This document shows, in pieces, positions 29,560 to 38,243 of a stretch of 45,501 nucleotides of DNA. The position numbers were made by a program, and so were the translations under genes. Within the stretch, counting starts at the first letter, position 1. Each line of letters begins with the position of its first letter. The stretch lies in the NCBI GenBank assembly GCA_021208885.1, contig JAJOJF010000045.1:1-45501 (forward strand), given 5' to 3'. The notes below the pieces were generated by a model. The model did not search any database. It was given only the letters and a program-made list of their open reading frames with translations, and was not told the DNA's origin. The stretch comes from Burkholderiaceae bacterium (GTDB taxonomy: Bacteria; Pseudomonadota; Gammaproteobacteria; Burkholderiales; Burkholderiaceae_B).

Positions 29560-30381
29560 ATGTGTCTTGCCGTATTTGCATTGAATACCCATCCGGACTG
29601 GCCTGTGATAATCGCGGCCAATCGGGATGAGTACCATGCCCGAGCCACATTGCCCATGCAACCTTGGCCAGAAGCACCAACACTTTTAGCAGGCCGGGAC
29701 CTGCAAGCCGGTGGCACTTGGTTGGGGATCAGCTCAAGCGGTCGAATCGCGCTGTTGACCAATGTGCGTAATCCTGCCGAATTCAACCGCCAGGCATGGA
29801 CACGGGGTGAACTCGTGCCCGGGTTTTTATGCAGCGAAGATAACGCCCAACATTACTTGAGCAAGTTGCAAAGTCGTTCTGACCAATACAACGGCTTTAA
29901 CTTAGTATTGATTGACGACAATCTCAATGCATGGCATGCCTCGAACTGTCAGGATCCGTTTTCGATGCCCATTGAGCCTGGTCTGCATGGCATATCCAAT
30001 GCACTGCTCGATACGCAGTGGCCTAAAACGCAACGCACCAAAGAAGCGTTAGGCGATTACTTGAGAAAAGCCGCTCGCCCGGATCCAGACAGGCTTGTCG
30101 AAATCATGCTTGACACCACACCGGTTGACGATTCGTTGTTGCCCGAAACAGGTGTTGGCTTGCCCAAAGAACGCTTGCTGTCAACGCCTTTCATTGTCAG
30201 CCCTGATTACGGCACGCGCTGCACTACCTTGGTTTTACGGAATCGTCGTGGCATGTGCTGGGTTCAGGAAGATAGCTACAACCGACTGGGTGAGCAAACG
30301 CAGCGTCTCCGCTGGCAACTTGGTCAAGGACGATCCTGGCAGCTAACTCACCTGCCTGCCGGCAGTTTGATTACCGATTGA
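29560..30381 (+). CDS. NRDE/TANGO2-family protein
   Basis: The 273-residue protein begins MCLAVFALN and carries ANRDEYHAR, the motif that names the NRDE family, related to Ntn-hydrolase-like folds with Cys2 exposed after Met removal. AGRDLQAGGTWLGISSSGRIALLTNVRNP follows the family pattern (over positions 45-76), and the C-terminus has GTRCTTLVL. Eukaryotic TANGO2 is linked to haem and lipid handling; the bacterial role is unsettled. Its 3' end overlaps the end of pdeM on the other strand by 34 bases. Confidence 0.88.
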   Translation: MCLAVFALNTHPDWPVIIAANRDEYHARATLPMQPWPEAPTLLAGRDLQAGGTWLGISSSGRIALLTNVRNPAEFNRQAWTRGELVPGFLCSEDNAQHYLSKLQSRSDQYNGFNLVLIDDNLNAWHASNCQDPFSMPIEPGLHGISNALLDTQWPKTQRTKEALGDYLRKAARPDPDRLVEIMLDTTPVDDSLLPETGVGLPKERLLSTPFIVSPDYGTRCTTLVLRNRRGMCWVQEDSYNRLGEQTQRLRWQLGQGRSWQLTHLPAGSLITD

Positions 30382-31028
30382 CCAGCAATCAGGTATAGCG
30401 TCTCACCGGTTGCAGGCTTGTAAAGGTGGCCACCCGTAAAGGCCCCGTAGGCCGGCAAAATCATTTGTCTAGTGCCAACCACAAAACATGGCAAACGCAG
30501 GCGCTCACGCGCTTTGCCGTAAATGACTGCAACCGGATGTATATGACCCGACATGGCGCATGCATCGGTTCGACTTTCCGTGGTTTCAGGGTCGTGACAG
30601 CAGGCGATAGAGGCAAACTCGAACGGTTCATCCACGACGTCAATGGCCAGGCTGCAGGGTGGGTCACCTGCACTGTCGTCATGATTTCCCCGAATCAGGG
30701 TGATCTTGCAAGCCTGATGTCGGGTGCGCCAATCGGTCAACGCTGCCAGCGTTGTCTTAGATTGATGCACCAAAGAGCCATGCAAAAAATCACCCAACAC
30801 AATCAAATGATCGACGCGATGATTTTCCAGGTCAGCCGTGAGCCGGCTCAGTGTGGCGCTAGTGGTTCCCTGCGGCACAGGTTGACCCATACGCCGGTAA
30901 CTCGCAGCCTTGCCCAGATGAACGTCGGCGACCCAAAGCGCTCGGTGGGCAGCGCTGTAGACCGCACCGGAGGGCAGCAACAGCATCTGCTGCCCAGCAA
31001 ATTCAACAAGGCGGCCTTCAGCCGTCAA
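30348..31028 (-). CDS. pdeM: Ligase-associated DNA damage response phosphoesterase PdeM
   Basis: A calcineurin-type metallophosphoesterase found with the ligase-helicase-exonuclease set. The metal-binding motifs are VADVHLGKA (about 34-42), VLGDFLHG, LIRGNHDDSAGDPP, and MSGHIHPVAVI. The 226 residues are typical. The start is a TTG at 31028 with GGAG seven bases before it; the next in-frame ATG would cut into the first strand. It overlaps the end of the helicase frame by 11 bases, as a coupled gene would. Confidence 0.9.
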   Translation of the reverse strand: MTAEGRLVEFAGQQMLLLPSGAVYSAAHRALWVADVHLGKAASYRRMGQPVPQGTTSATLSRLTADLENHRVDHLIVLGDFLHGSLVHQSKTTLAALTDWRTRHQACKITLIRGNHDDSAGDPPCSLAIDVVDEPFEFASIACCHDPETTESRTDACAMSGHIHPVAVIYGKARERLRLPCFVVGTRQMILPAYGAFTGGHLYKPATGETLYLIAGQSVIKLPAGR

Positions 31029-33463
31029 TGGCTCGCTCCAGTTGCTGCACCATACGTGCCACGCGATCTGACAACTGTTCTGAACTTAAGCGCTCGCGCA
31101 ATCGGTCCACAATCAGCGGAAAAGAAAATGGCGTGGGACGTTCAAGCTTTTTAATCAGTAGCGACATAGATTGAATCCGGTCAAGTGTCTGTGCCAGTCG
31201 GCTTTGTTCAAGCTCGTGGCTCAAGACCTCGTCATAGGCTTGCTTGAGCAATTGGTTGTCTGGATCATATTGTTTGAAGACCTCAAAAAACAACCCGGAT
31301 GACGCCTGAATTTGTTTGGCCGTTTTTTTTGGCGCCGGGATAGCCTTGAAACACTAGGCCTGCCACCCGGGCGATCTCACGAAACCGACGCTGCGACAAT
31401 TCAGCTGCATTTAGGCTCATCAAGATGTCAGAGCTCAAGCTATCGGAATCAAACAGCTCTGGACCGAGTACGTCGTTAGCCTCCAAGTCCTGGGCACACA
31501 ACAACTCAAAGCCGTAGTCATTGACTGCCACCGTAAATGTGCGGGGCATTTGCTTTGACAAGCGCCAGGCCAAAAGCGTAGCTAGTCCCATGTGCACATG
31601 ACGCCCGGCAAACGGGTAAAAAAACAAATGACTGCCTTCGCGTGATTGCCATTGTTCGACCAGCAGGTAGCTTGCACTTGGCAAGGCGGACCAGGTGGCC
31701 TGCAACTGTAAAAGTGGTTTGATTGCCAACCAGGCGGCCTGTTCGTCTTGAACCCTTCCATCCAAGCGGGCTAGCATCGAATCGGCCAGTTCCGATGACA
31801 AGGGCATGTTGCCACCGACCCACCGCGGCACCACAGCACGTTGACCACTTGCTTTTTTGACGTAGGCAGTCATCTCCTGAACCCTGGCGAGTTCGAGAAG
31901 ACGGCCAGCAAAGTAAAAACTGTCGCCGACTTTAAGTCGGGCAATAAAGCTTTCTTCAACTTGGCCCAGGCGTGAACCTGCCCCACCCTTGCGCCAATAG
32001 CGCACCTGCATCATGGCATCACTGACGATGGTGCCAATGCTCATGCGGTGGCGCCTGGCCAGCTGTCGGTCGGTTACACGCCAAATGCCATTGTCATCCG
32101 CTTCGATGCGCCGATAGTCAGGGTAGGCAGCGAGCGCCTTGCCGCCGCCGCTCACAAAATCGAGTGCCCACTGCCACGCCACTTCGTCAAGCGTCCGGTA
32201 AGCATAGGCTTGCCGTACCTCTTGGTATAGCTCTGTGGCGTTAAACCCGCCGCCCAATGCAATCGTGACTAAATGCTGCACCAACACATCCATCGGCGCT
32301 TTAGGGCTTGACCGAGCTTCGATGCGTTTATTTGCCACCGCGTCTTGCGCGGCAACTGCCTCTAGAATCTCCAGACTGTGGGTTGGCACGAGCACCAGCT
32401 TTGCTGTTTTGCCAGGCGCGTGGCCTGCACGGCCAGCACGTTGCATTAAACGCGCCACGCCCTTGGCCGAGCCAATCTGCATGACTTGCTCGACTGGCAA
32501 GAAATCCACGCCAAGATCCAGGCTCGATGTGCAGACCACGGCTCGCAAATCGCCAGACTTAAGGCCCGCTTCTACCCAATGGCGCACGGACTGATCAAGT
32601 GAACCATGGTGCAAGGCTAAAAGACCTGCTAAGGACGAATCATGCTCAAGTAATGCCTGATACCACCGTTCGGCCTGGGCACGTGTGTTGACAAATACGA
32701 GTGTGCTTACAGCTTTCTCAATGCGCTTGGCGACTTGATCAACTAGCGACAAGCCCATGTGCCCTGCCCAGGGAAATCGTTCTACCCGGGCTGGCAGCAG
32801 CACATCAATTTCTATGCGCTTGGGCGTATCATCTGAGATCAGCACGCCCTTGCGACCAGACGCACAAGTCAGTACCTCACAAGCTTCATCAAGATTGCCC
32901 AATGTCGCTGACATGCCCCAGCAAATCAGTTCACGGTTCCAGCAAAACAAACGTGCCAAAGCCAATTGAACCTGCACGCCTCGTTTGCTCGCAATAAGCT
33001 CATGCCACTCATCAACGATGACCACTTGCACGCTCTGAATTCGTGTTTGTGCATCGGCATTGGCAAGCAATAGGCTTAGGCTCTCAGGCGTGGTAACCAG
33101 AACTTCCGGCAAATGCTTGCTTTGACGGGCTCTGAGCGCTGCCTGGGTATCGGCTGTACGCATTTCGACGCGCCAGTCCGGAACAAACTCGGCTGCATTT
33201 TGTGCCAGCGTCGCGGTGGTATCAGCCGCCAAAGCCCGCATGGGCGTAATCCAGAGAATCTTGAGTCGTCCCGGCTTAAGCTGAGCACGCGCTTCACAGG
33301 TCTGTAAAGCACCTAGCCACGTAGCCAGTGTTTTTCCGCTGCCGGTGCTTGCATGCAACAACCCCCACTGTCCTTCTAGCATGGCATGCCAAACCCGCTG
33401 CTGAAACCCAAATGGTTTCCAGCCTTGGCGCACAAACCAGCGATGAATCAAAGCATGCATCAC
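31018..33463 (-). pseudogene. Ligase-associated DEXH-box (Lhr-like) helicase, frame broken at an A8 run
   Basis: An SF2 helicase of the family paired with bacterial ATP-dependent ligases. Walker A TGSGKT is at about 40-45 and DEWH at 151-154; VFVNTRAQAERWYQ and MQRAGRAGH are the later helicase motifs. The reading frame from GTG 33463 (overlapping the ligase stop; ATG 33460 is an alternative) stops at 31283 after GYPGAKKNGQTNSGVIRVVF. The missing family C-terminus (FFEVFKQYDPDNQLLKQAYDEV to RVARMVQQLERAIDG) lies in another frame, ending at 31018. Dropping one A from the eight-A run (plus-strand T's at 31323-31330) joins them as PGAKKTAKQIQASSGLFFEV and gives about 814 residues, the full family length. 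This may be a recent mutation, slippage, or a sequencing error. Confidence 0.88.
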
Positions 33464-35097
33464 AACAAGGCCTTTAGCTGTTCAAGTGTGTCGGCTTGCT
33501 CAATGGGCTTGTCAGTGCGCCAACGCAGCATTCTGGGAAATCGCAACGCAACACCGCTTTTGTGACGACTGCTAGGCATAATCCCCTCAAACCCAATTTC
33601 AAACACCAGTTTGGGTTCCACTTGACGCACCGGGCCAAATGATTGCATTGTTGACTTTTTAATGATGGCATCGACTTGGCGGAACTCCTCATCAGTTAGC
33701 CCTGAATAAGCTTTGGCAACTGGTACAAGCACCGCTGGTGAGCTGGCATCCGGTTGATGCCAAACCGCAAAGGTATAGTCAGTGTAGAGATTGGCTCGTC
33801 GCCCATGGCCCTTTTGTGCATAGATCAGCACAGCATCAATCGACAGTGGCTCAAGCTTGAACTTAAACCACAGGCCAGCCTCACGCGTGCGCCCAATCCC
33901 GTAGCGCGATGACAGCGCCTTTAACATCAGACCTTCGGTTCGAGCCTCGCGCGCCGATTGCTGCAATGTCAGTGCCTGATCCCAGCTGCTCACATGCTGT
34001 GTAGGTGAAAGACGCAGGAGAATACTGTGCAATCGGCTAACCAGGACTTGCAACAGTTCGCGTCTCTGAACCAGTGACATTTGGCGGCAGTCTTGTGCAT
34101 CGAGTTCAAGCAAGTCATAGGCCATAAAGACGGCAGGAAAATCTGTCAACACGCGTGACGTGACTTGTTTGCGCCCCAAGCGTTTTTGTAGATCGGCAAA
34201 TGGCGCGGGCATTTCAGTCTGGTCATGCCACACCAGAATCTCACCATCGAGCACGGTACCATCTGGCAGCGCGTCAGCGGCCTGCACCAGGTCGGGGAAC
34301 TGCTCATTGATCAGCTCTTCACCTCGCGACCAAAGCCATGCCTGATTGGCGCGCTTGACCAGCTGGGCTCGAATGCCATCGTATTTGAATTCAAGCTGCC
34401 AATTGCCAATATCGCCCAGGGCATTTTGCAGATCGATGGCTTGTCCTTTGACCGACTGCGCTAAAAAAAACGGGTAAGGCTGGCCTAGCGACAATGTTGC
34501 TTGCTCATTGGGGTTGATGAGTGCCCGAAACTGTGCTGCATCAGGATGAGCCTGACCACCGAGATAGCCCACCAAACGCTGTGCCACCAAGGTGGCAGGC
34601 AACTCACTGGCCTGAGCCAAAGCACGGGTCACTAACAAGCGGGATACGCCCACACGAAACCCGCCAGTCACAAGCTTTAAGCAAATAAATCGGGTGTCGC
34701 TATCCCATCCCTCTAATGCCTGATGCAAATATTCCAAACGCGCTTGTGAAGGAGTGTTCTTAAGGGGCAGCAACACGTTGGTGACCCAAGCATGCAAACT
34801 GTCATGGCGTGTGCATGTCGTCGGTGGCAACACCAGGGTAATGGTTTCAGCCAAATCGCCCACACTTTGGTAGCTCGCCTCAAACAGCCAATCGGGCATC
34901 TGAGTTTGCTGCCTCGCATACGCTCGCAACTCCTGGGCTGGAATTAGCCGCTTTAGTTTCCCGCCGGCTAGAAAGTAGACTGCCCAAGCTGCGTCAGCAG
35001 CGTTGGCCGTGGAGAAATAATGCGCCATGAGTTCAGTCTTTAAGCGGCTCGATGTTGTGCCGTCTAGTGCCTGATAGAGCCGGGCAAACTGTTTCAT
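33460..35097 (-). CDS. ATP-dependent DNA ligase
   Basis: Seals nicks with ATP, distinct from the essential NAD-dependent LigA. The 545 residues comprise an N-terminal DNA-binding domain (about 1-200), the adenylation domain with motif I EFKYDGIRAQL (Lys238 takes the AMP), LDGEILVW (motif III), FMAYDLLELDAQDCRQM, EGLMLKALSSRYGIGR (motif IV region) and WFKFK (motif V). An OB-fold with PSRHKSGVALRFPRMLRWR completes it. This is the LigB/bacterial Lig-E-unlike, exonuclease-associated type. It begins 18 bases after the exonuclease gene and its stop overlaps the helicase GTG. Confidence 0.94.
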   Translation of the reverse strand: MKQFARLYQALDGTTSSRLKTELMAHYFSTANAADAAWAVYFLAGGKLKRLIPAQELRAYARQQTQMPDWLFEASYQSVGDLAETITLVLPPTTCTRHDSLHAWVTNVLLPLKNTPSQARLEYLHQALEGWDSDTRFICLKLVTGGFRVGVSRLLVTRALAQASELPATLVAQRLVGYLGGQAHPDAAQFRALINPNEQATLSLGQPYPFFLAQSVKGQAIDLQNALGDIGNWQLEFKYDGIRAQLVKRANQAWLWSRGEELINEQFPDLVQAADALPDGTVLDGEILVWHDQTEMPAPFADLQKRLGRKQVTSRVLTDFPAVFMAYDLLELDAQDCRQMSLVQRRELLQVLVSRLHSILLRLSPTQHVSSWDQALTLQQSAREARTEGLMLKALSSRYGIGRTREAGLWFKFKLEPLSIDAVLIYAQKGHGRRANLYTDYTFAVWHQPDASSPAVLVPVAKAYSGLTDEEFRQVDAIIKKSTMQSFGPVRQVEPKLVFEIGFEGIMPSSRHKSGVALRFPRMLRWRTDKPIEQADTLEQLKALL

Positions 35098-35115
35098 CTG
35101 TGTCAGTTCCCTAAT

Positions 35116-36117
35116 CTACTCATCATGAGCATCACCCTCATGACCGTAGTCAGTCTCAAAGGCCTGCGCGTCAATGCCTTGCTCTAAAAGCCAGCGTATC
35201 AACACAGCGGTGCTGCCGTGCGTCACAATGACCCTTTGTGCCCCGGTGGCTTCAATGGCGCGCAGCAGACTTGGCCAGTCGGCATGGTCTGACATCACAA
35301 ACCCGCGATCAACGCCACGACGCCGACGCGCGCCTCGCACGCGCATCCAGCCACTGGCCATGGCATCACTGGTCTGACCAAGCCTGCGCATCCAGCTGCT
35401 GCCAGCAACTGCTGGCGGGGCCAGCACCAGTGCGCGCTGTCGGTCAGTGGCATCTACGTCAGTGATTGCCTGTGTTGCTGGCAAACATACGCCGCAAGCT
35501 TGGTAAACATCATTTAATGCATTAAGCGATCCGTGCGTGATGATGGGTCCAATCGACGCGTCAATGCCAGCCAGTACGCGTTGACCCTTGCCTAGCGAAT
35601 AGGCATACAAGACGCTTGCGCGATTCAGTTTGGCATTCTCGGCCCACCAGTCATTGATCTGTTGCATCACCACAGCAGGATCAGGCCAGCGGTAGACCGG
35701 CAAGCCGAACGTTGATTCAGTAATAAAGGTGTGGCAAGGTACCGGCTCAAATGGCAAGCAAGTAGGATCAGGATCCAGTTTGTAATCGCCAGACACCACC
35801 CAAACCTGGTCACGCCACTGTAGCCGAACCTGAGCAGAGCCAAGCACATGGCCTGCCGGATGCAGGCTTATTTTGACGCTGTTGTGTTCAATCGTTTGAC
35901 CATAGGCTAGCGTCTGCAGCTGAATGTCGCCTAAGCGCGTGCGCAACACTTGCTCGCCTGCGGCACTGGCCAAGTAATGCTGGTGACCAGTGCGGGCATG
36001 ATCAGCATGGGCGTGCGTGATGATGGCGCGATCCACCGGGCGCCAAGGGTCAATATAAAAATCACCAGGCGGACAATACAGCCCTTGAGGGCGCCTGATG
36101 ACTAGATCCTGAGACAT
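35116..36117 (-). CDS. Ligase-associated metallo-beta-lactamase-fold DNA exonuclease
   Basis: A two-zinc nuclease of the beta-CASP/SNM1-like group that travels with the ATP-dependent ligase and probably trims ends. The 333 residues have the zinc motif THAHADHAR (His35, His37, Asp39, His40), then HPAGHVLGSAQV, VVSGDYKLDPDPTC, and the C-terminal GFVMSDHADWPSLL and VIVTHGSTAVLIRWL. The ATG lies 61 bases from the LexA box shared with imuA, so SOS control of this operon is possible. Confidence 0.92.
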   Translation of the reverse strand: MSQDLVIRRPQGLYCPPGDFYIDPWRPVDRAIITHAHADHARTGHQHYLASAAGEQVLRTRLGDIQLQTLAYGQTIEHNSVKISLHPAGHVLGSAQVRLQWRDQVWVVSGDYKLDPDPTCLPFEPVPCHTFITESTFGLPVYRWPDPAVVMQQINDWWAENAKLNRASVLYAYSLGKGQRVLAGIDASIGPIITHGSLNALNDVYQACGVCLPATQAITDVDATDRQRALVLAPPAVAGSSWMRRLGQTSDAMASGWMRVRGARRRRGVDRGFVMSDHADWPSLLRAIEATGAQRVIVTHGSTAVLIRWLLEQGIDAQAFETDYGHEGDAHDE

Positions 36118-36171
36118 CGTTGTAAGCCACTAAACAGAAAATTTGCCAAAAGTTAACTGCCTTTGCTTGCT

Positions 36172-36200
36172 TTGATTACTGTATATTTATACAGTAATAT
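36172..36200 (+). promoter_or_regulatory. SOS-controlled imuA promoter with LexA box
   Basis: CTGTATATTTATACAG (36179-36194) matches the CTG-N10-CAG LexA consensus with an AT-rich core; flanking bases extend the symmetry to 36177-36196. It fills the 17-bp spacer between a -35 TTGATT (36172-36177) and a -10 TAATAT (36195-36200), so bound LexA would block RNA polymerase. The imuA ATG is 81 bases downstream of the -10. The palindrome also lies 61 bases before the divergent exonuclease gene. Confidence 0.92.
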
Positions 36201-36280
36201 GAGTTTCACCATCGAGTTGTCGCAAACCACCCCGATGGTTTAAAGCCGCTAATTTGAATTGAACTTGTTTGGTGTAGCAC

Positions 36281-36991
36281 ATGGCTAGCGATCCTCTTAT
36301 CGTTTCCTCACAGATATCCCTGTCAGCCCCAAGCTTGCCAGCCGGGGTATGGCGCGCCAGCGAACAAGCGATTGCACCGTTACAAACCTGCCGGACAGGG
36401 CACAGCGCACTCGATGCCTGCTTGCCTGGCGCAGGATGGCCCATTGGGTGCTTGATTGAGATCCTGGCTGATGCACCTGGCTGTGGCGAAATCGGGCTGG
36501 TTGCGCCCGCACTCGCCGCTTTGCCTACGCACCGTCCTATCGTACTGCTGAACCCGCCAGGCGTTCCCAATGCCCTGGCTTGGCAGCAATGGCAAATAGC
36601 CAGCCAACGACTATGGTGGCTGCACCCTAAAACCTTGCCGGATGCCTGGTGGAGTGCTGAAACCGTTTTGCGTGGACGTGCATTTGCGGCGCTGTTGGCT
36701 TGGGCTGACCCTCTGGATGACAAAACCTTGCGGCGCCTGCATGCCTGTGCGCAAGACACGAGCACCGTGATTTTTATGTTTCGCCCTAAAAGTGTGGCCC
36801 GACAGTTTTCACCGAGCCCCTTGCGTTTGGTGTTGACCCCGGATGACACGGATACCCTAAACATCGAGATACTGAAATGCAAAGGCAACAGACCGGCTGC
36901 GCCCATTACCTTGATACGCAAGTCAGGCATACCGTTATTAGTTGGGGATACCTATGTGGATGGCCATCGCACCCTTGCCGTGGCGTCCTGA
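36281..36991 (+). CDS. imuA: SOS mutasome protein ImuA
   Basis: A RecA/SulA-like partner of ImuB and DnaE2 in damage-induced mutagenesis. The 236 residues contain TGHSALDACLPGAGWPIGCL, typical of the ImuA opening, then LIEILADAPGCGEIGLVAPA where a RecA Walker A would stand but is degenerate, and PIVLLNPPGVPNALAWQQW. The C-terminal SPLRLVLTPDD is also usual. First gene of the LexA-controlled imuA-imuB-dnaE2 operon; its last 38 bases overlap the likely imuB start. Confidence 0.88.
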   Translation: MASDPLIVSSQISLSAPSLPAGVWRASEQAIAPLQTCRTGHSALDACLPGAGWPIGCLIEILADAPGCGEIGLVAPALAALPTHRPIVLLNPPGVPNALAWQQWQIASQRLWWLHPKTLPDAWWSAETVLRGRAFAALLAWADPLDDKTLRRLHACAQDTSTVIFMFRPKSVARQFSPSPLRLVLTPDDTDTLNIEILKCKGNRPAAPITLIRKSGIPLLVGDTYVDGHRTLAVAS

Positions 36992-38240
36992 GTGGCAATC
37001 CCCACTCCTTGATGTTGGGGCAGCAGTCACCCCAACCATGACTTGGCACCACCAAGTGTTATTGCTCGACGTTAAAGCCAGTCTGAATTGGCTCGGTGGC
37101 GTTCGGGGTTTAAAACGTCGACTGCAGCAAGAATTGTTGGCGTTAGGCGTTGTTGCACGCTTGGCTATTGCACTGACCGCAACAGGCGCCTGGCTATTGG
37201 CCATGGACCGACGCAATTCACCACATACGCTGACTTGGCGCTATGGACTGTCGCCTAGGCGATTGCATCAGCGCCTCGATACCGTTGCGATTGACGGTTT
37301 GCCCGAGGCCAAGCGTCACGTTCAATGGTTGCACCGCGTGGGTTGTTATCAATTGGGGCAGTTGCGCCTATTGGATCGTGCAGAACTCAGCGCACGCACA
37401 GATATGGCTTTGCTAAACGCACTCGATCAGGCTTACGGACAGGCAGTGTTTCGCTATCAACCACTGACGCTGCCATTGCAGTTTGAGCAACAACTTGAGT
37501 TGCCGCGTTTAATTGAGCATACCAACGCACTTGTGCCGTACATCAAACGACTGTTGCAGTCCTTGTGCGATTGGCTTGATAACCACCACCTTGCGTTGAC
37601 GCGCCTGGAATGTCGCCTGTACCACCGTGACCGTCGGCGCGCCTGGCAACCCACTATCCTGATGTTGGCCGTGAGCAACCCCACAAGTGCCCATGACGTT
37701 TTGTGGCGCTGGCTAAAAGTGCGGCTTGAACGTTGTGCGTTGCCAGCACCCGTATCGGATCTGGGTGTCATAAGCCGAACATTAGGCCCGCGCGTCAAGG
37801 GCAACTTGTCTTTGTTTGCCGATGAGCGACTGACCAATGAGTCGACGGTTCAAACACTGGACTTGCTACGGGCGCGACTTGGCCAAACATGCGTACAACA
37901 GGCCACCCCTGTGGCTGACTACCGTCTGGAGGTAGCTAACACCTGGGGCGACTCAGAAAGCCGGCAATCAAATCCGGTCACCCTTGATTGGGGAGCGCAC
38001 TGCCCGGCTTGGTTGTTCTCAAAACCAAGACCACTGTTTGTGCGTCAGGACAAGCCTTGTTTGCAAGGTCCATTACGACTGCTGCAAGGCCCTTACCGCA
38101 TCGAAACGGGCTGGTGGGACCAGGGCCTGACGCTACGCGATTATTTTGTGGCTGCAGATCAGTCGCAACGACGTTACTGGATTTACCGTGAGCGCGATCA
38201 ATTACATGCTCGGTGGTTTTTACACGGATTGTTTGGTTAA
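36954..38240 (+). CDS. imuB: ImuB, Y-family polymerase-like protein with shortened N-terminus
   Basis: A catalytically inactive Y-family relative that links DnaE2 to the beta clamp in mutasomes. The ATG at 36954 (GGGGAT upstream; a TTG at 36942 is possible) gives MWMAIAPLPWRPEW, like the family opening. After only ~15 further residues it reaches VTPTMTW and VLLLDVKASLNWLGG (35-49), which in ordinary ImuB follow the fingers/palm segment at around residue 100. So about 60 residues seem missing. The rest is normal: LDTVAIDGLPEA, LGQLRLLDRAEL, a possible clamp motif NLSLF, and the C-terminal LRDYFVAADQSQRRYWIYR and WFLHGLFG. It overlaps imuA and sits four bases before dnaE2. Confidence 0.88.
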   Translation: MWMAIAPLPWRPEWQSPLLDVGAAVTPTMTWHHQVLLLDVKASLNWLGGVRGLKRRLQQELLALGVVARLAIALTATGAWLLAMDRRNSPHTLTWRYGLSPRRLHQRLDTVAIDGLPEAKRHVQWLHRVGCYQLGQLRLLDRAELSARTDMALLNALDQAYGQAVFRYQPLTLPLQFEQQLELPRLIEHTNALVPYIKRLLQSLCDWLDNHHLALTRLECRLYHRDRRRAWQPTILMLAVSNPTSAHDVLWRWLKVRLERCALPAPVSDLGVISRTLGPRVKGNLSLFADERLTNESTVQTLDLLRARLGQTCVQQATPVADYRLEVANTWGDSESRQSNPVTLDWGAHCPAWLFSKPRPLFVRQDKPCLQGPLRLLQGPYRIETGWWDQGLTLRDYFVAADQSQRRYWIYRERDQLHARWFLHGLFG

Positions 38241-38243
38241 GCC

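Noticed and set aside
31018..31293. Separate 91-residue gene after the helicase
   Set aside because: Its sequence is the standard helicase C-terminus and it starts at a TTG with no ribosome-binding site; best explained as the same gene in another frame.
36187..36930. Long minus-strand open frame (about 247 codons) opposite imuA
   Set aside because: It is antisense to a gene with clear family motifs, has no ribosome-binding site and its translation is low-complexity, rich in Arg, Ser and Ala, with no recognisable domain. A shadow of codon bias.
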